Source: Bacillota bacterium
GTDB taxonomy: Bacteria; Bacillota; Clostridia; Lachnospirales; Lachnospiraceae
Length of the DNA stretch: 16,771 bases
Assembly (NCBI GenBank): GCA_023421075.1
Contig: JAEZUM010000008.1
Span: 1-16,771, forward strand
Direction: 5' to 3'
Every line of letters begins with the position of its first letter. Position 1 is the stretch's first letter. The notes beneath the pieces are model-generated. The model was not told the DNA's origin, did no database searches, and saw nothing but the letters and a program-made list of their open reading frames with translations. Made by a program: the position numbers and the translations under genes. This document shows, piece by piece, positions 1 through 6,762 of the stretch.

Positions 1-1421
1 CACAACTGTCAGCAAGAGAAAGAATTACTTCTTTGCTTGACGACAATAGTTTTGTTGAAGTCGGCGCTTTCGTTACAAAAAGAAGTACAGACTTTAATTT
101 AGGGCAGAAGGAAGCTCCTGCTGACGGCGTTATAACCGGTTATGGTGTGATTGATGGAAATCTTGTTTATATTTTTAGTCAAGATGCTACTTCCATGGGT
201 GGGTCCATCGGTGAAATGCATGCAAAAAAAATAGTTCATATTTACGATTTGGCACTTAAGGTGGGTGCTCCTGTCATCGGTTTGATTGATTCAACCGGTT
301 TGAGATTACAGGAAGCAACCGATGCGCTGAACGGCTTTGGCGAGATTTATCTGAAGCAAACTCTTGCTTCCGGTATGATTCCTCAGATTACCGCTATTTT
401 TGGTAACTGTGGTGGTGGCCTAGCTGTGATGGCTTCTTTAAGTGATTTTTCATTTATGGAGGGAAAGAACGCAAAGTTATTCGTTAATTCCCCCAACTCC
501 TTAGCTGCTAATTACAAGGAAAAATGCGATACAGCACAAGCAGCATATCAGGCTAAGAATGGTATGGTTGATTTTGTTGGTGCAGAAGCAGAGGTACTTA
601 ATAAGATCCGTGATCTTATCTCCATTCTACCTTCGAACAATGAGGATGACGCATCCTACGATGAATGTAATGACGATTTGAATCGTCAATTAACTCAGAT
701 TACTTCCGAATTAGCGGATACCGCTAAGGCACTTGTAGATCTGTCGGATGACAATTATTTCTTCGAGGTAAAAGCAGAAAGTGCAAAAGAGATGGTAACA
801 GGATTTATCCGCTTGAACGGTATGACTGTTGGTGCCATTGCAAATCGTACTGAGATTATCGATGCAGCCGGTAAAACGATCGAAAAATTTGATGGCGGAC
901 TTACGACAGCAGGATGCGATAAAGCAAGTGCTTTCGTAAATTTCTGTGATTCCTTTAATATACCGTTATTAACCTTAACTCAGGTTAATGGTTATAAAGC
1001 AACCGTAGAAGAAGAGAAGACAATTGCTAAGGCTTCTGCAAGGTTGACCTATGCATTTGCAAATGCTACTGTTCCAAAGCTAAATGTAATCATCGGAAAA
1101 GCCTTTGGTACAGCATACATCACAATGAATTCCAAACATATCGGTGCTGACATGGTATACGCTTTACCTACCGCAGAAATCGGTATGATGGACGCCGGCT
1201 TAGCAGCACAGATTATTTATGATGGAGAAGCTGCTGAAGTGGTAAAAGAGAAGGCTGCGGAATATGAAAAGCTTCAGTCCAGCGCAGAAGTTGCTGCAAA
1301 GCGTGGCTATGTAGACAGCATTATTGAGCCGGAGGCAATTCGTCAGCATGCAATCTATTCCTTTGAAATGCTCTTTACAAAAAGAGAGAATCGCCCTGCT
1401 AAGAAGCATGGTACCAAATAG
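1..1421 (+). CDS. Carboxyltransferase subunit of a biotin-dependent decarboxylase/transcarboxylase (MmdA/12S type), 5' partial
   Basis: The reading frame is open from base 3 with no start codon in view, so the gene enters from the left edge. The first visible residues (QLSARERITSLLDD) match the early 'LtaRERI..LLD' segment of the family, so only a short N-terminal piece is missing. About 473 codons are visible against a family norm near 510 residues. Two crotonase-fold halves are recognisable. The N-terminal half carries a TSMGGSIGEMHAKKI segment and a GNCGGGLAVMA oxyanion-type turn. The C-terminal half carries ANATVPKLNVIIGKAFGTAY. Family members move a carboxyl group between biotin and an acyl-CoA. 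The C-terminal half looks divergent: the usual GFLPG and AYGGAY-like motifs appear as NGYKA and AFGTAY, so the CoA substrate cannot be named. An oadG-like gene follows after 14 bp. Family confident, substrate unknown. Confidence 0.87.
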   Translation, partial: QLSARERITSLLDDNSFVEVGAFVTKRSTDFNLGQKEAPADGVITGYGVIDGNLVYIFSQDATSMGGSIGEMHAKKIVHIYDLALKVGAPVIGLIDSTGLRLQEATDALNGFGEIYLKQTLASGMIPQITAIFGNCGGGLAVMASLSDFSFMEGKNAKLFVNSPNSLAANYKEKCDTAQAAYQAKNGMVDFVGAEAEVLNKIRDLISILPSNNEDDASYDECNDDLNRQLTQITSELADTAKALVDLSDDNYFFEVKAESAKEMVTGFIRLNGMTVGAIANRTEIIDAAGKTIEKFDGGLTTAGCDKASAFVNFCDSFNIPLLTLTQVNGYKATVEEEKTIAKASARLTYAFANATVPKLNVIIGKAFGTAYITMNSKHIGADMVYALPTAEIGMMDAGLAAQIIYDGEAAEVVKEKAAEYEKLQSSAEVAAKRGYVDSIIEPEAIRQHAIYSFEMLFTKRENRPAKKHGTK

Positions 1422-1435
1422 AATGAGGTGAGATT

Positions 1436-1816
1436 ATGGGTACGGTAATGTACAAAGTAATCAGCCAGGCAATGGTTCTCGGGAGCGCATCTTTGAGTGA
1501 CTATATCAGTTTAAATACATTGTTTGGTGCAGTAATTGTGTTAGCAGTGATTATCTTAATTATGCTGATCACATATTTCGTAAATATAAAACCCAACCTG
1601 AATCATTCATCTACTCAGGTGACGCCGAAAAGCCCTGTTGACAATGCAATCGCACAAATTGTCGGCAACGAGGAGGACGAACTGATTTCCGACTGTGAAT
1701 TGGTAGCCGTTATTACAGCTGCAATATATGCTTCCATGGGAGATGCTGTACCGGCTGGAGGGTTAGTAGTCCGTTCCATTCGTAAATCGAATGCGAGCAA
1801 ATGGAAGAATGCTTAA
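1436..1816 (+). CDS. oadG: OadG-like small membrane subunit of a Na+-pumping decarboxylase
   Basis: This is a 126-residue protein with one clear transmembrane helix at about residues 28-49 and a charged, probably cytoplasmic tail. The tail ends in an ELVAVITAAIYASMGD...VRSIRKSNASKWKNA segment, typical of OadG/gamma-like subunits in Clostridia. OadG helps assemble and anchor the decarboxylase complex at the membrane. The start is the ATG at 1436 behind AGGTGAG (about 1427-1433); a second in-frame ATG lies four codons later. The gene sits between the carboxyltransferase and the biotin carrier in a tight operon. The large Na+-translocating beta subunit (OadB/GcdB) is not in the window, so pumping activity is not shown. 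Confidence 0.78.
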   Translation: MGTVMYKVISQAMVLGSASLSDYISLNTLFGAVIVLAVIILIMLITYFVNIKPNLNHSSTQVTPKSPVDNAIAQIVGNEEDELISDCELVAVITAAIYASMGDAVPAGGLVVRSIRKSNASKWKNA

Positions 1817-1840
1817 ATACTATAATGCAATGTAGATAGC

Positions 1841-1859
1841 TTGACACCTAGGGTGTCAA
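1841..1859 (+). other. Perfect 8-bp hairpin just upstream of the biotin-carrier ribosome binding site
   Basis: TTGACACC (1841-1848) and GGTGTCAA (1852-1859) are perfect inverted repeats around a 3-nt TAG turn. The hairpin ends five bases before the AAGGAGG at 1865-1871. It has no T-tract, so it does not look like a terminator. A 5' mRNA stabiliser or processing end that raises carrier output is an inference. Confidence 0.5.
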
Positions 1860-1879
1860 TGAACAAGGAGGATTTCATC

Positions 1880-2278
1880 ATGAAATATTATACAATAACC
1901 GTAAACGGTAATACCTATGATGTAACTGTTGAAGAAGGTGCCAGAGCTGTTCAATCTTCAGCTCCTGTAGCTGCACCTGCTGCAAAACCCGCTGCTGCTC
2001 CTGCTCCCGCACCGAAGGCTGCTGAGGCACCTGCCCCTGCTGCTGCACCCAGTGGAAGTGCAGGTAGTGTGAAAGTAAGCTCCCCGATGCCCGGTAAAAT
2101 TGTGTCTGTAAAGGCTGCTGTAGGCCAGGCTGTTAAGAAGGGCGACGTACTTCTTATCCTTGAAGCGATGAAGATGGAGAATGAAATCGTTTGTCCTCAG
2201 GACGGAACCGTTGCAAGTATTAACGTTTCAGCCGGTCAGTCTGTAGAAGCCGGTAACTTACTTGCTACTTTAAACTAG
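1880..2278 (+). CDS. Biotin carboxyl carrier protein (1.3S / biotin-lipoyl attachment type)
   Basis: This 132-residue carrier is biotinylated on lysine and shuttles carboxyl groups between the partner subunits. Residues 1-20 are an N-terminal strand (MKYYTITVNGNTYDVTV). Residues about 28-62 are an Ala/Pro-rich flexible linker. Residues about 63-132 are a biotinyl domain with the signature EAMKM, the biotin-accepting lysine being K98. The start is the ATG at 1880, eight bases after AAGGAGG (1865-1871). An in-frame TTG at 1841 lies inside an upstream hairpin and lacks a site. Size and layout resemble the 1.3S subunit of transcarboxylase and the gamma carriers of glutaconyl-CoA or methylmalonyl-CoA decarboxylases. 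The downstream 5S/OadA subunit has no biotin domain of its own, which supports the pairing. Confidence 0.92.
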   Translation: MKYYTITVNGNTYDVTVEEGARAVQSSAPVAAPAAKPAAAPAPAPKAAEAPAPAAAPSGSAGSVKVSSPMPGKIVSVKAAVGQAVKKGDVLLILEAMKMENEIVCPQDGTVASINVSAGQSVEAGNLLATLN

Positions 2279-2340
2279 TGTGAAAATTAAGAACTATTTT
2301 TACACTTATAAGGGCAGACATGTTATGTTAGTATGTAAAT
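2276..2340 (+). repeat. Post-stop hairpin repeat, copy 1 (after the biotin carrier gene)
   Basis: This spacer begins at the stop codon of the carrier gene and is closely similar to the spacer after oadA (3785-3848). A hairpin pairs 2278-2287 (GTGTGAAAAT) with 2296-2305 (ATTTTTACAC): ten pairs including one G-T. The shared downstream part includes AAGGG and GTTAGTATG (2327-2335). No long T-tract follows the stem, so it is probably not a full terminator. The oadA ribosome site AGGAGG follows at 2362-2367. Confidence 0.6.
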
Positions 2341-2374
2341 CACAGATGAAATAACATTAACAGGAGGTAGAGTA

Positions 2375-3787
2375 ATGGCAGAACAAGTTCAGAAACCGGT
2401 TAAAATAGTCGAGACCATATTAAGAGATGCTCACCAGTCCCTGATTGCTACAAGAATGTCAACGGAAGAGATGCTTCCTATTCTTGAAACCATGGATAAG
2501 GTAGGCTATCATGCAGTAGAATGTTGGGGTGGCGCAACTTTTGACGCATCCCTGCGTTTCTTAAAGGAGGATCCTTGGGATAGACTTCGCAAGATCAGAT
2601 CCGGCTTTAAGAATACAAAGCTTCAGATGTTATTCCGTGGACAGAATATCCTAGGCTATCGTCATTATGCAGATGATGTAGTAGCATATTTTGTTCAGAA
2701 ATCAATCGCAAACGGTATCGATATCATTCGTATCTTTGATGCCTTGAATGATATTCGCAATCTGGAATGTGCCGTAAATGCAACAAATAAGGAAAAGGGA
2801 CATGCACAGATAGCAATTTCCTATACCTTAGGCGATGCATATACCACAGAATATTATGTAAAAATGGCAAAGAGAATCGAGGAGTTAGGTGCTTCCTCGA
2901 TCTGTATCAAGGACATGGCCGGTTTGCTCGTACCTTATGAAGCTACCGTTTTAGTAGGAGCTTTAAAGGAAGCGGTTAGTATTCCGATCGATCTCCATAC
3001 CCATTACACCAGTGGTGTAGGCGGTATGACTTACCTTAAGGCAGTAGAAGCAGGCTGTGATATCATCGATACTGCGATGTCTCCGTTTGCTATGGGTACC
3101 AGTCAGCCTGCAACCGAGGTTATGGTTGAGACCTTTAAGGGTACTCCTTATGATACCGGTTATGACCAGCAGATCTTAGCAACCATTGCTGATTATTTCC
3201 GTCCCCTTCGTGATAAGGCTTTGGATACCGGACTGCTCAATCCCAAGGTTATGGGCGTTGATATTAAGACTTTATTATATCAAGTACCCGGTGGCATGCT
3301 TTCCAACCTAGTATCACAGTTAAAGGAAGCCAATCAGGAAGATAAGTATTATGAGGTGTTAAGAGAAGTACCCAGAGTTCGTAAGGACTTCGGTGAGCCT
3401 CCGCTTGTAACACCTTCCAGCCAGATCGTTGGAACCCAGGCAGTTCTTAATGTACTTGCAGGCGAGCGCTACAAGATGGTTACCAAAGAGACGAAGGCAT
3501 TATTAGCCGGAGAATATGGTCAGACCGTTAAGCCCTTTAATGCAGAAATTCAGAAGAAGGTTATCGGAGACAAAGAGCCGATTACCTGCCGCCCGGCTGA
3601 TCTGATCAAGCCTGAGCTTCATAAGATTGAAGCAGAGATCGCAGAGTGGAAGGAACAGGATGAGGATGTATTATCCTATGCATTGTTCCCTCAGGTTGCA
3701 ATGGATTTCTTCAAATATCGTCAGGCTCAGAAAACCGGAGTCGATGTGACCGCTGCAGACAAAGCAAATAAGGCTTATCCAGTTTAG
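2375..3787 (+). CDS. oadA: Pyruvate/oxaloacetate carboxyltransferase subunit (OadA / transcarboxylase 5S type)
   Basis: This 470-residue protein transfers carboxyl groups between biotin and pyruvate/oxaloacetate. The TIM-barrel domain opens with ETILRDAHQS (D18 is a metal ligand). It continues through ECWGGATFDA, contains the carbamylated-lysine motif ICIKDMAG (K179), and has DLHTHYTSG with metal ligands H208 and H210. From about residue 300 to the end there is a conserved carboxyltransferase C-terminal region. There is no EAMKM biotin motif and the length stops at the 5S size, unlike ~600-residue OadA proteins with a fused biotin domain, so it must use the separate carrier upstream. The start is the ATG at 2375, seven bases after AGGAGG. 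It is the last gene of the operon, followed by the repeated hairpin and a strong terminator. Confidence 0.93.
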   Translation: MAEQVQKPVKIVETILRDAHQSLIATRMSTEEMLPILETMDKVGYHAVECWGGATFDASLRFLKEDPWDRLRKIRSGFKNTKLQMLFRGQNILGYRHYADDVVAYFVQKSIANGIDIIRIFDALNDIRNLECAVNATNKEKGHAQIAISYTLGDAYTTEYYVKMAKRIEELGASSICIKDMAGLLVPYEATVLVGALKEAVSIPIDLHTHYTSGVGGMTYLKAVEAGCDIIDTAMSPFAMGTSQPATEVMVETFKGTPYDTGYDQQILATIADYFRPLRDKALDTGLLNPKVMGVDIKTLLYQVPGGMLSNLVSQLKEANQEDKYYEVLREVPRVRKDFGEPPLVTPSSQIVGTQAVLNVLAGERYKMVTKETKALLAGEYGQTVKPFNAEIQKKVIGDKEPITCRPADLIKPELHKIEAEIAEWKEQDEDVLSYALFPQVAMDFFKYRQAQKTGVDVTAADKANKAYPV

Positions 3788-3848
3788 TGTGAAAATAAAA
3801 AGTATTTTTCCCACTTTAAGGGTATGGCATATAAGGTTAGTATGAAAT
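3785..3848 (+). repeat. Post-stop hairpin repeat, copy 2 (after oadA)
   Basis: This is the second copy of the element at 2276-2340, again starting exactly at a stop codon. Shared blocks are TAGTGTGAAAAT, TATTTTT, CACTT, AAGGG and GTTAGTATG (3836-3844). The hairpin pairs GTG-GAAAA (3787-3795) with TTTTC-CAC (3806-3814) around one T-C mismatch. The stem differs from copy 1 at two pairs, one of which (G-C here, G-T in copy 1) keeps pairing. Confidence 0.6.
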
Positions 3849-3867
3849 GTGCTCCTCTTAGGTGCAC
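3849..3867 (+). other. Short hairpin between oadA and its terminator
   Basis: GTGCTCCT (3849-3856) and AGGTGCAC (3860-3867) form a stem with one internal T-T mismatch and a 3-nt loop. It lies 9 bases before the operon terminator and has no T-tract. It may be part of the transcript 3' end; no function is assigned. Confidence 0.35.
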
Positions 3868-3875
3868 TAATATAG

Positions 3876-3924
3876 AGCACTATATAATTGGGAATTAAAC
3901 CGATTGTATAGTGCTTTTCTTTCT
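3876..3924 (+). terminator. Rho-independent terminator of the carboxylase operon
   Basis: The arm at 3876-3891 (AGCACTATATAATTGG) pairs along all 16 positions with 3900-3915, with two G-T pairs and an 8-nt loop. A T-rich tract (TTTTCTTTCT) follows. This is the strongest terminator in the window and closes the carboxyl-transfer operon before the sensor-kinase promoter. Confidence 0.88.
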
Positions 3925-4015
3925 GTGTTTAATCGCTTTAAAATCAAAATACTCTTTATAATTATACTTAACTAACTTATTATTTTAAATTTTTAAGCAA
4001 AAATTTTGTATGATA
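3925..4015. other. AT-rich gene-free spacer
   Basis: This belongs to the 328-bp gap between oadA and the histidine kinase. The gap holds the repeated hairpin, a small hairpin, the terminator, this AT-rich tract and then a promoter. I see no coding or RNA signal in the tract; the A/T richness may act as upstream promoter DNA. Confidence 0.5.
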
Positions 4016-4044
4016 TTGACATTGTATGGTCACTTTGTTATATT
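4016..4044 (+). promoter_or_regulatory. Sigma-A-type promoter for the histidine kinase
   Basis: TTGACA (4016-4021) is separated by 17 bp from TATATT (4039-4044). It is preceded by AT-rich DNA and sits downstream of the previous operon's terminator. Transcription would start near 4051, leaving a leader of about 65 nt before the TTG start at 4116. Confidence 0.75.
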
Positions 4045-4115
4045 AGATACAGTATATTCCAAAATTATGCAATTTCGGACAATTAAAACTAAAAATAAAG
4101 AAAAGAGACGTCATT

Positions 4116-5825
4116 TTGAATTATTTAGGCAGTATCCTTAATTTAATATATGACTCAATCAATCCGATCTCCATTTCAATCACAATGGTGCTGTTTAGTA
4201 TATGTACCATTATCATTGTATTGAATTTAGAGAAAAAATTCAGAAATATGAATAAAAATTTAAGTTATAAAGAAGAGCTTTTTCAGTCCCTATACTCGAG
4301 TGTGAGCGATGTTTTTATTATATATGACAATATTAATAAACGATTTGATTATATATCACCCAACTTCGAAAATTCCTTAGGATTTAGCAGTTCGGAATTA
4401 ACCAAGAATGTATATGCTTTGTTTAATTATATATCAGAGGAGCAGAAGAATGAGCTGATGTCTCATTTCACCTCTTCAAAACCAACGGAATTCAAAGAAC
4501 ACGTATTCGAGTATTATCATCCTGTCAAAAAGCAAAATCTTTGGCTCGTATTTAGAATCTATCCTATTTATAATAACGAAGAAATCACCCGTTATATTGC
4601 CAGTATTGTAGAAGTGACGAAGGAATACCAGGCGCAGGCAAAGATCATTGAAGCATTATCCAATGCCCGCAAAGCAAATGAATCAAAAACTGAATTTATA
4701 TCTCATATGAGTCACGAATTAAAAACTCCCATCAATGCAATTCTTGGCATGACGCAGATTGCCATGAATTCTCTTTCTGATCCGGAGAAGGTGAAAAATT
4801 GCCTGGATAAAATTGATTTTTCGTCAAGGAACCTGATTGCATTGATTAATAATATTCTAGATTCCTCGAAACATAATAGCAACAAGCTTTTCTTAAATTA
4901 TGAGCCCTTTTCTCTTCTTAACACAATTGCCGATTTTTCTTCCACTATGTCTTCACAGGCCGAACTAAAGAAAATAGAATATAAATTGATTTATCATAAG
5001 ATGGTTCATGATTATCTTATGGGGGATCGTCTTAGAATATTGCAAATTCTAGGCAACTGCTTATCTAACTCCATTAAATTCACACCAGCCGGCGGACTTG
5101 TTACTCTTGAGATTTCCGAAGTTCAATGCTCCGAGAAGGATAGTCTGTATCGCTTTGTGATATCCGATACCGGAAAAGGTATGAAAGAGGAATACATCAG
5201 TCATATCTTCGAACCCTTCCATCAGGAAGACGATTCGATCAGTTATAGATACGGTGGGAGTGGTCTTGGTATGTCAATTGTTAAGACTCTACTGGACCTT
5301 ATGAATGGAACAATACAGATTGAGAGCAAGATTGGCATTGGCACGAAAATTACCATCGATATACGACTTAATATTGCACAGAAAATCGATCATGCGGTAG
5401 AGTCGAAGCAAAACCTTAAGGATTTGCCGGAATTTAATCTGCAAGGAATGCGTGTTCTCGTAGTTGAGGATAATGAAATTAATCTGGAGGTCACCACAGA
5501 GTATTTAAAATTCATCAATATCCAGGTTGAAAGTGTTACAAATGGTTATGATGCCATAAAGCTCTTCAACGAATCGAAGGAAGGTTATTATTCTGCCATT
5601 CTTATGGATTTACAGATGCCGGATTTAAGCGGTTATGAAACTAGCAGGCGTATACGTACCTCCGGTCATCCTGACGCCGATAAAGTGTATATCTTAGCCA
5701 TGACTGCCGATAGTCTTGTAGACCATTATTCCTGTATTCAAAATGGTATGAATTATCATATAATGAAACCAATTGATATCGACAATTTTTATTCGATCCT
5801 TAAGACGATTAAGGAAAAGGGGTAA
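4116..5825 (+). CDS. Membrane-anchored hybrid sensor histidine kinase (PAS-HisKA-HATPase-REC)
   Basis: This 569-residue protein starts a phosphorelay. One N-terminal membrane helix lies at about residues 17-37, followed by a charged linker. A PAS domain spans about 55-170. HisKA has the H-box FISHMSHELKTP with phospho-acceptor H200. The HATPase domain has N-box ILGNCLSNSIKFT, G1 SDTGKGM, F-box FEPFHQ and G2 GGSGLGMS. A C-terminal receiver spans about 445-569 with acidic pocket VVEDNE, phospho-acceptor D498 in LMDLQMP, and K551 in IMKPID. All catalytic motifs are intact. There is no sizeable extracellular domain, so the PAS probably senses an internal or membrane signal. The start is TTG with only a weak purine-rich AAGAGA upstream. 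The next gene is an Hpt protein, the likely phosphate acceptor. The ligand is unknown. Confidence 0.92.
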   Translation: MNYLGSILNLIYDSINPISISITMVLFSICTIIIVLNLEKKFRNMNKNLSYKEELFQSLYSSVSDVFIIYDNINKRFDYISPNFENSLGFSSSELTKNVYALFNYISEEQKNELMSHFTSSKPTEFKEHVFEYYHPVKKQNLWLVFRIYPIYNNEEITRYIASIVEVTKEYQAQAKIIEALSNARKANESKTEFISHMSHELKTPINAILGMTQIAMNSLSDPEKVKNCLDKIDFSSRNLIALINNILDSSKHNSNKLFLNYEPFSLLNTIADFSSTMSSQAELKKIEYKLIYHKMVHDYLMGDRLRILQILGNCLSNSIKFTPAGGLVTLEISEVQCSEKDSLYRFVISDTGKGMKEEYISHIFEPFHQEDDSISYRYGGSGLGMSIVKTLLDLMNGTIQIESKIGIGTKITIDIRLNIAQKIDHAVESKQNLKDLPEFNLQGMRVLVVEDNEINLEVTTEYLKFINIQVESVTNGYDAIKLFNESKEGYYSAILMDLQMPDLSGYETSRRIRTSGHPDADKVYILAMTADSLVDHYSCIQNGMNYHIMKPIDIDNFYSILKTIKEKG

Positions 5826-5876
5826 TGTTGTTTGACCTATATTATTCTGAATTAATCATCAAAGAAGGATACCTGG

Positions 5877-6221
5877 ATGGAGCAGATCAGCAAAAAATTG
5901 ATAGAACATGGTATAGATACGAATGGTGTTATTGAGCGACTCGGCGGTAATAAAAAATTATACCTGACCATATGTAAGAAATTCGTACAGGATAAAAGCT
6001 ATCCAGCCATCAAAAAGGCTGTTGCCGCAGGAGATCTTATGGAAGCCGGGACCCATATACATACCTTAAAGGGGGTAGCCGCGAATCTAGGATTTATTTA
6101 TCTTTATTCTTTATGCAATCGTCTTCTGGACGAGCTGAAGCACAACGAAACGAAATATTTTGAAATGGATATTCTGAAACTATGCCAGGAATGTGATCTC
6201 TTGATCTCTATATTATCTTAA
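5877..6221 (+). CDS. Histidine phosphotransfer (Hpt) protein
   Basis: This is a 114-residue stand-alone Hpt domain, predicted to be a helical bundle. The signature HTLKGVAANLG carries the phosphorylatable histidine, H62; H60 just before it is not in the expected position. It begins 51 bp after the hybrid kinase, with AAGGA at 5865-5869 as ribosome site, so the two are probably co-transcribed. By family logic, phosphate would pass kinase H200 to REC D498 to Hpt H62 and then to an output regulator encoded elsewhere. No regulator with a DNA-binding or enzymatic output is in the window. No terminator separates it from the hairpin at 6343. Confidence 0.9.
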   Translation: MEQISKKLIEHGIDTNGVIERLGGNKKLYLTICKKFVQDKSYPAIKKAVAAGDLMEAGTHIHTLKGVAANLGFIYLYSLCNRLLDELKHNETKYFEMDILKLCQECDLLISILS

Positions 6222-6312
6222 GGACACTTTGGGATTGATAGCATCTAATCAAGTTATTTGAAGGGGAGAAAACCGATCAAAGAAGATAGTAGGATGATGG
6301 TAAGAAAAACAC

Positions 6313-6341
6313 TTGACAAAGCGATAAAAAAACGGTATACT
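6313..6341 (+). promoter_or_regulatory. Sigma-A-type promoter for ylxM-ffh
   Basis: TTGACA (6313-6318), a 17-bp spacer and TATACT (6336-6341) give a near-consensus promoter. The predicted start, about 6347-6349, falls inside the left arm of the hairpin at 6343-6373, leaving a leader of about 35 nt. Confidence 0.8.
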
Positions 6342-6342
6342 T

Positions 6343-6382
6343 CCACCTGTAAAGAAATTTCCTTTACAGGTGGTGATTTTTT
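6343..6382 (+). terminator. Terminator-like hairpin overlapping the ylxM start site and its Shine-Dalgarno
   Basis: CCACCTGTAAAG (6343-6354) and CTTTACAGGTGG (6362-6373) are a perfect 12-bp inverted repeat with a 7-nt loop. TGA and six T follow at 6377-6382, directly before the ylxM ATG. The ylxM ribosome site AGGTGG (6368-6373) is the right arm itself. RNA arriving from the kinase-Hpt operon would contain the whole stem. RNA started at the local promoter would lack most of the left arm. Confidence 0.7.
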
Positions 6383-6757
6383 ATGAATCAAAATGATACA
6401 CAGATTGGAAAATTGGATGAAATCGTTACATTATCCATCCTCTATGATTTTTATGGTGAATTATTAAGTGATCATAAGAAGCAGATATTTGAGGATTATG
6501 TCCTGAATGATCTTTCCTTAAGTGAAATTGCCGCTGAACAGGGAATTAGCAGACAGGGTGTATATGATATCGTAAAGAGATGTACACAGGAATTAAAAGA
6601 ATACGAAGCGAAACTATCCTTAGTCAATCGCTTTCAGTCCATAAAAGAAAAGCTGTCTGCGATTAAAGAAATTATCACAGAAGCTGAGATTGCAAAGGAT
6701 ATTACAAATATTGATACGATAACAACGTTGGCAGATGATATATTAAAGGAGCTGTAA
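6383..6757 (+). CDS. ylxM: YlxM, SRP-associated helix-turn-helix protein (UPF0122)
   Basis: This 124-residue protein is conserved next to ffh in Firmicutes and linked to the signal recognition particle pathway. A sigma-factor region-4-like helix-turn-helix is visible at about residues 40-75 (LSLSEIAAEQGISRQGVYDIVKR), preceded by DEIVTLSILYDFYGELL. A helical, charged C-terminus follows. Its stop is 5 bp before the ffh ATG and it carries the ffh ribosome site in its last codons, so translation is probably coupled. Length matches the family. DNA or RNA binding is suggested by the fold only. Confidence 0.92.
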   Translation: MNQNDTQIGKLDEIVTLSILYDFYGELLSDHKKQIFEDYVLNDLSLSEIAAEQGISRQGVYDIVKRCTQELKEYEAKLSLVNRFQSIKEKLSAIKEIITEAEIAKDITNIDTITTLADDILKEL

Positions 6758-6762
6758 TCCAT

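Noticed and set aside
1200..1409. Minus-strand open frame opposite the carboxyltransferase gene, and similar antisense frames elsewhere (7620-8069, 12158-12541, 9652-10002)
   Set aside because: They lie fully inside strongly conserved + strand genes, have no ribosome sites or recognisable domains, and mirror the codon pattern of the sense gene.
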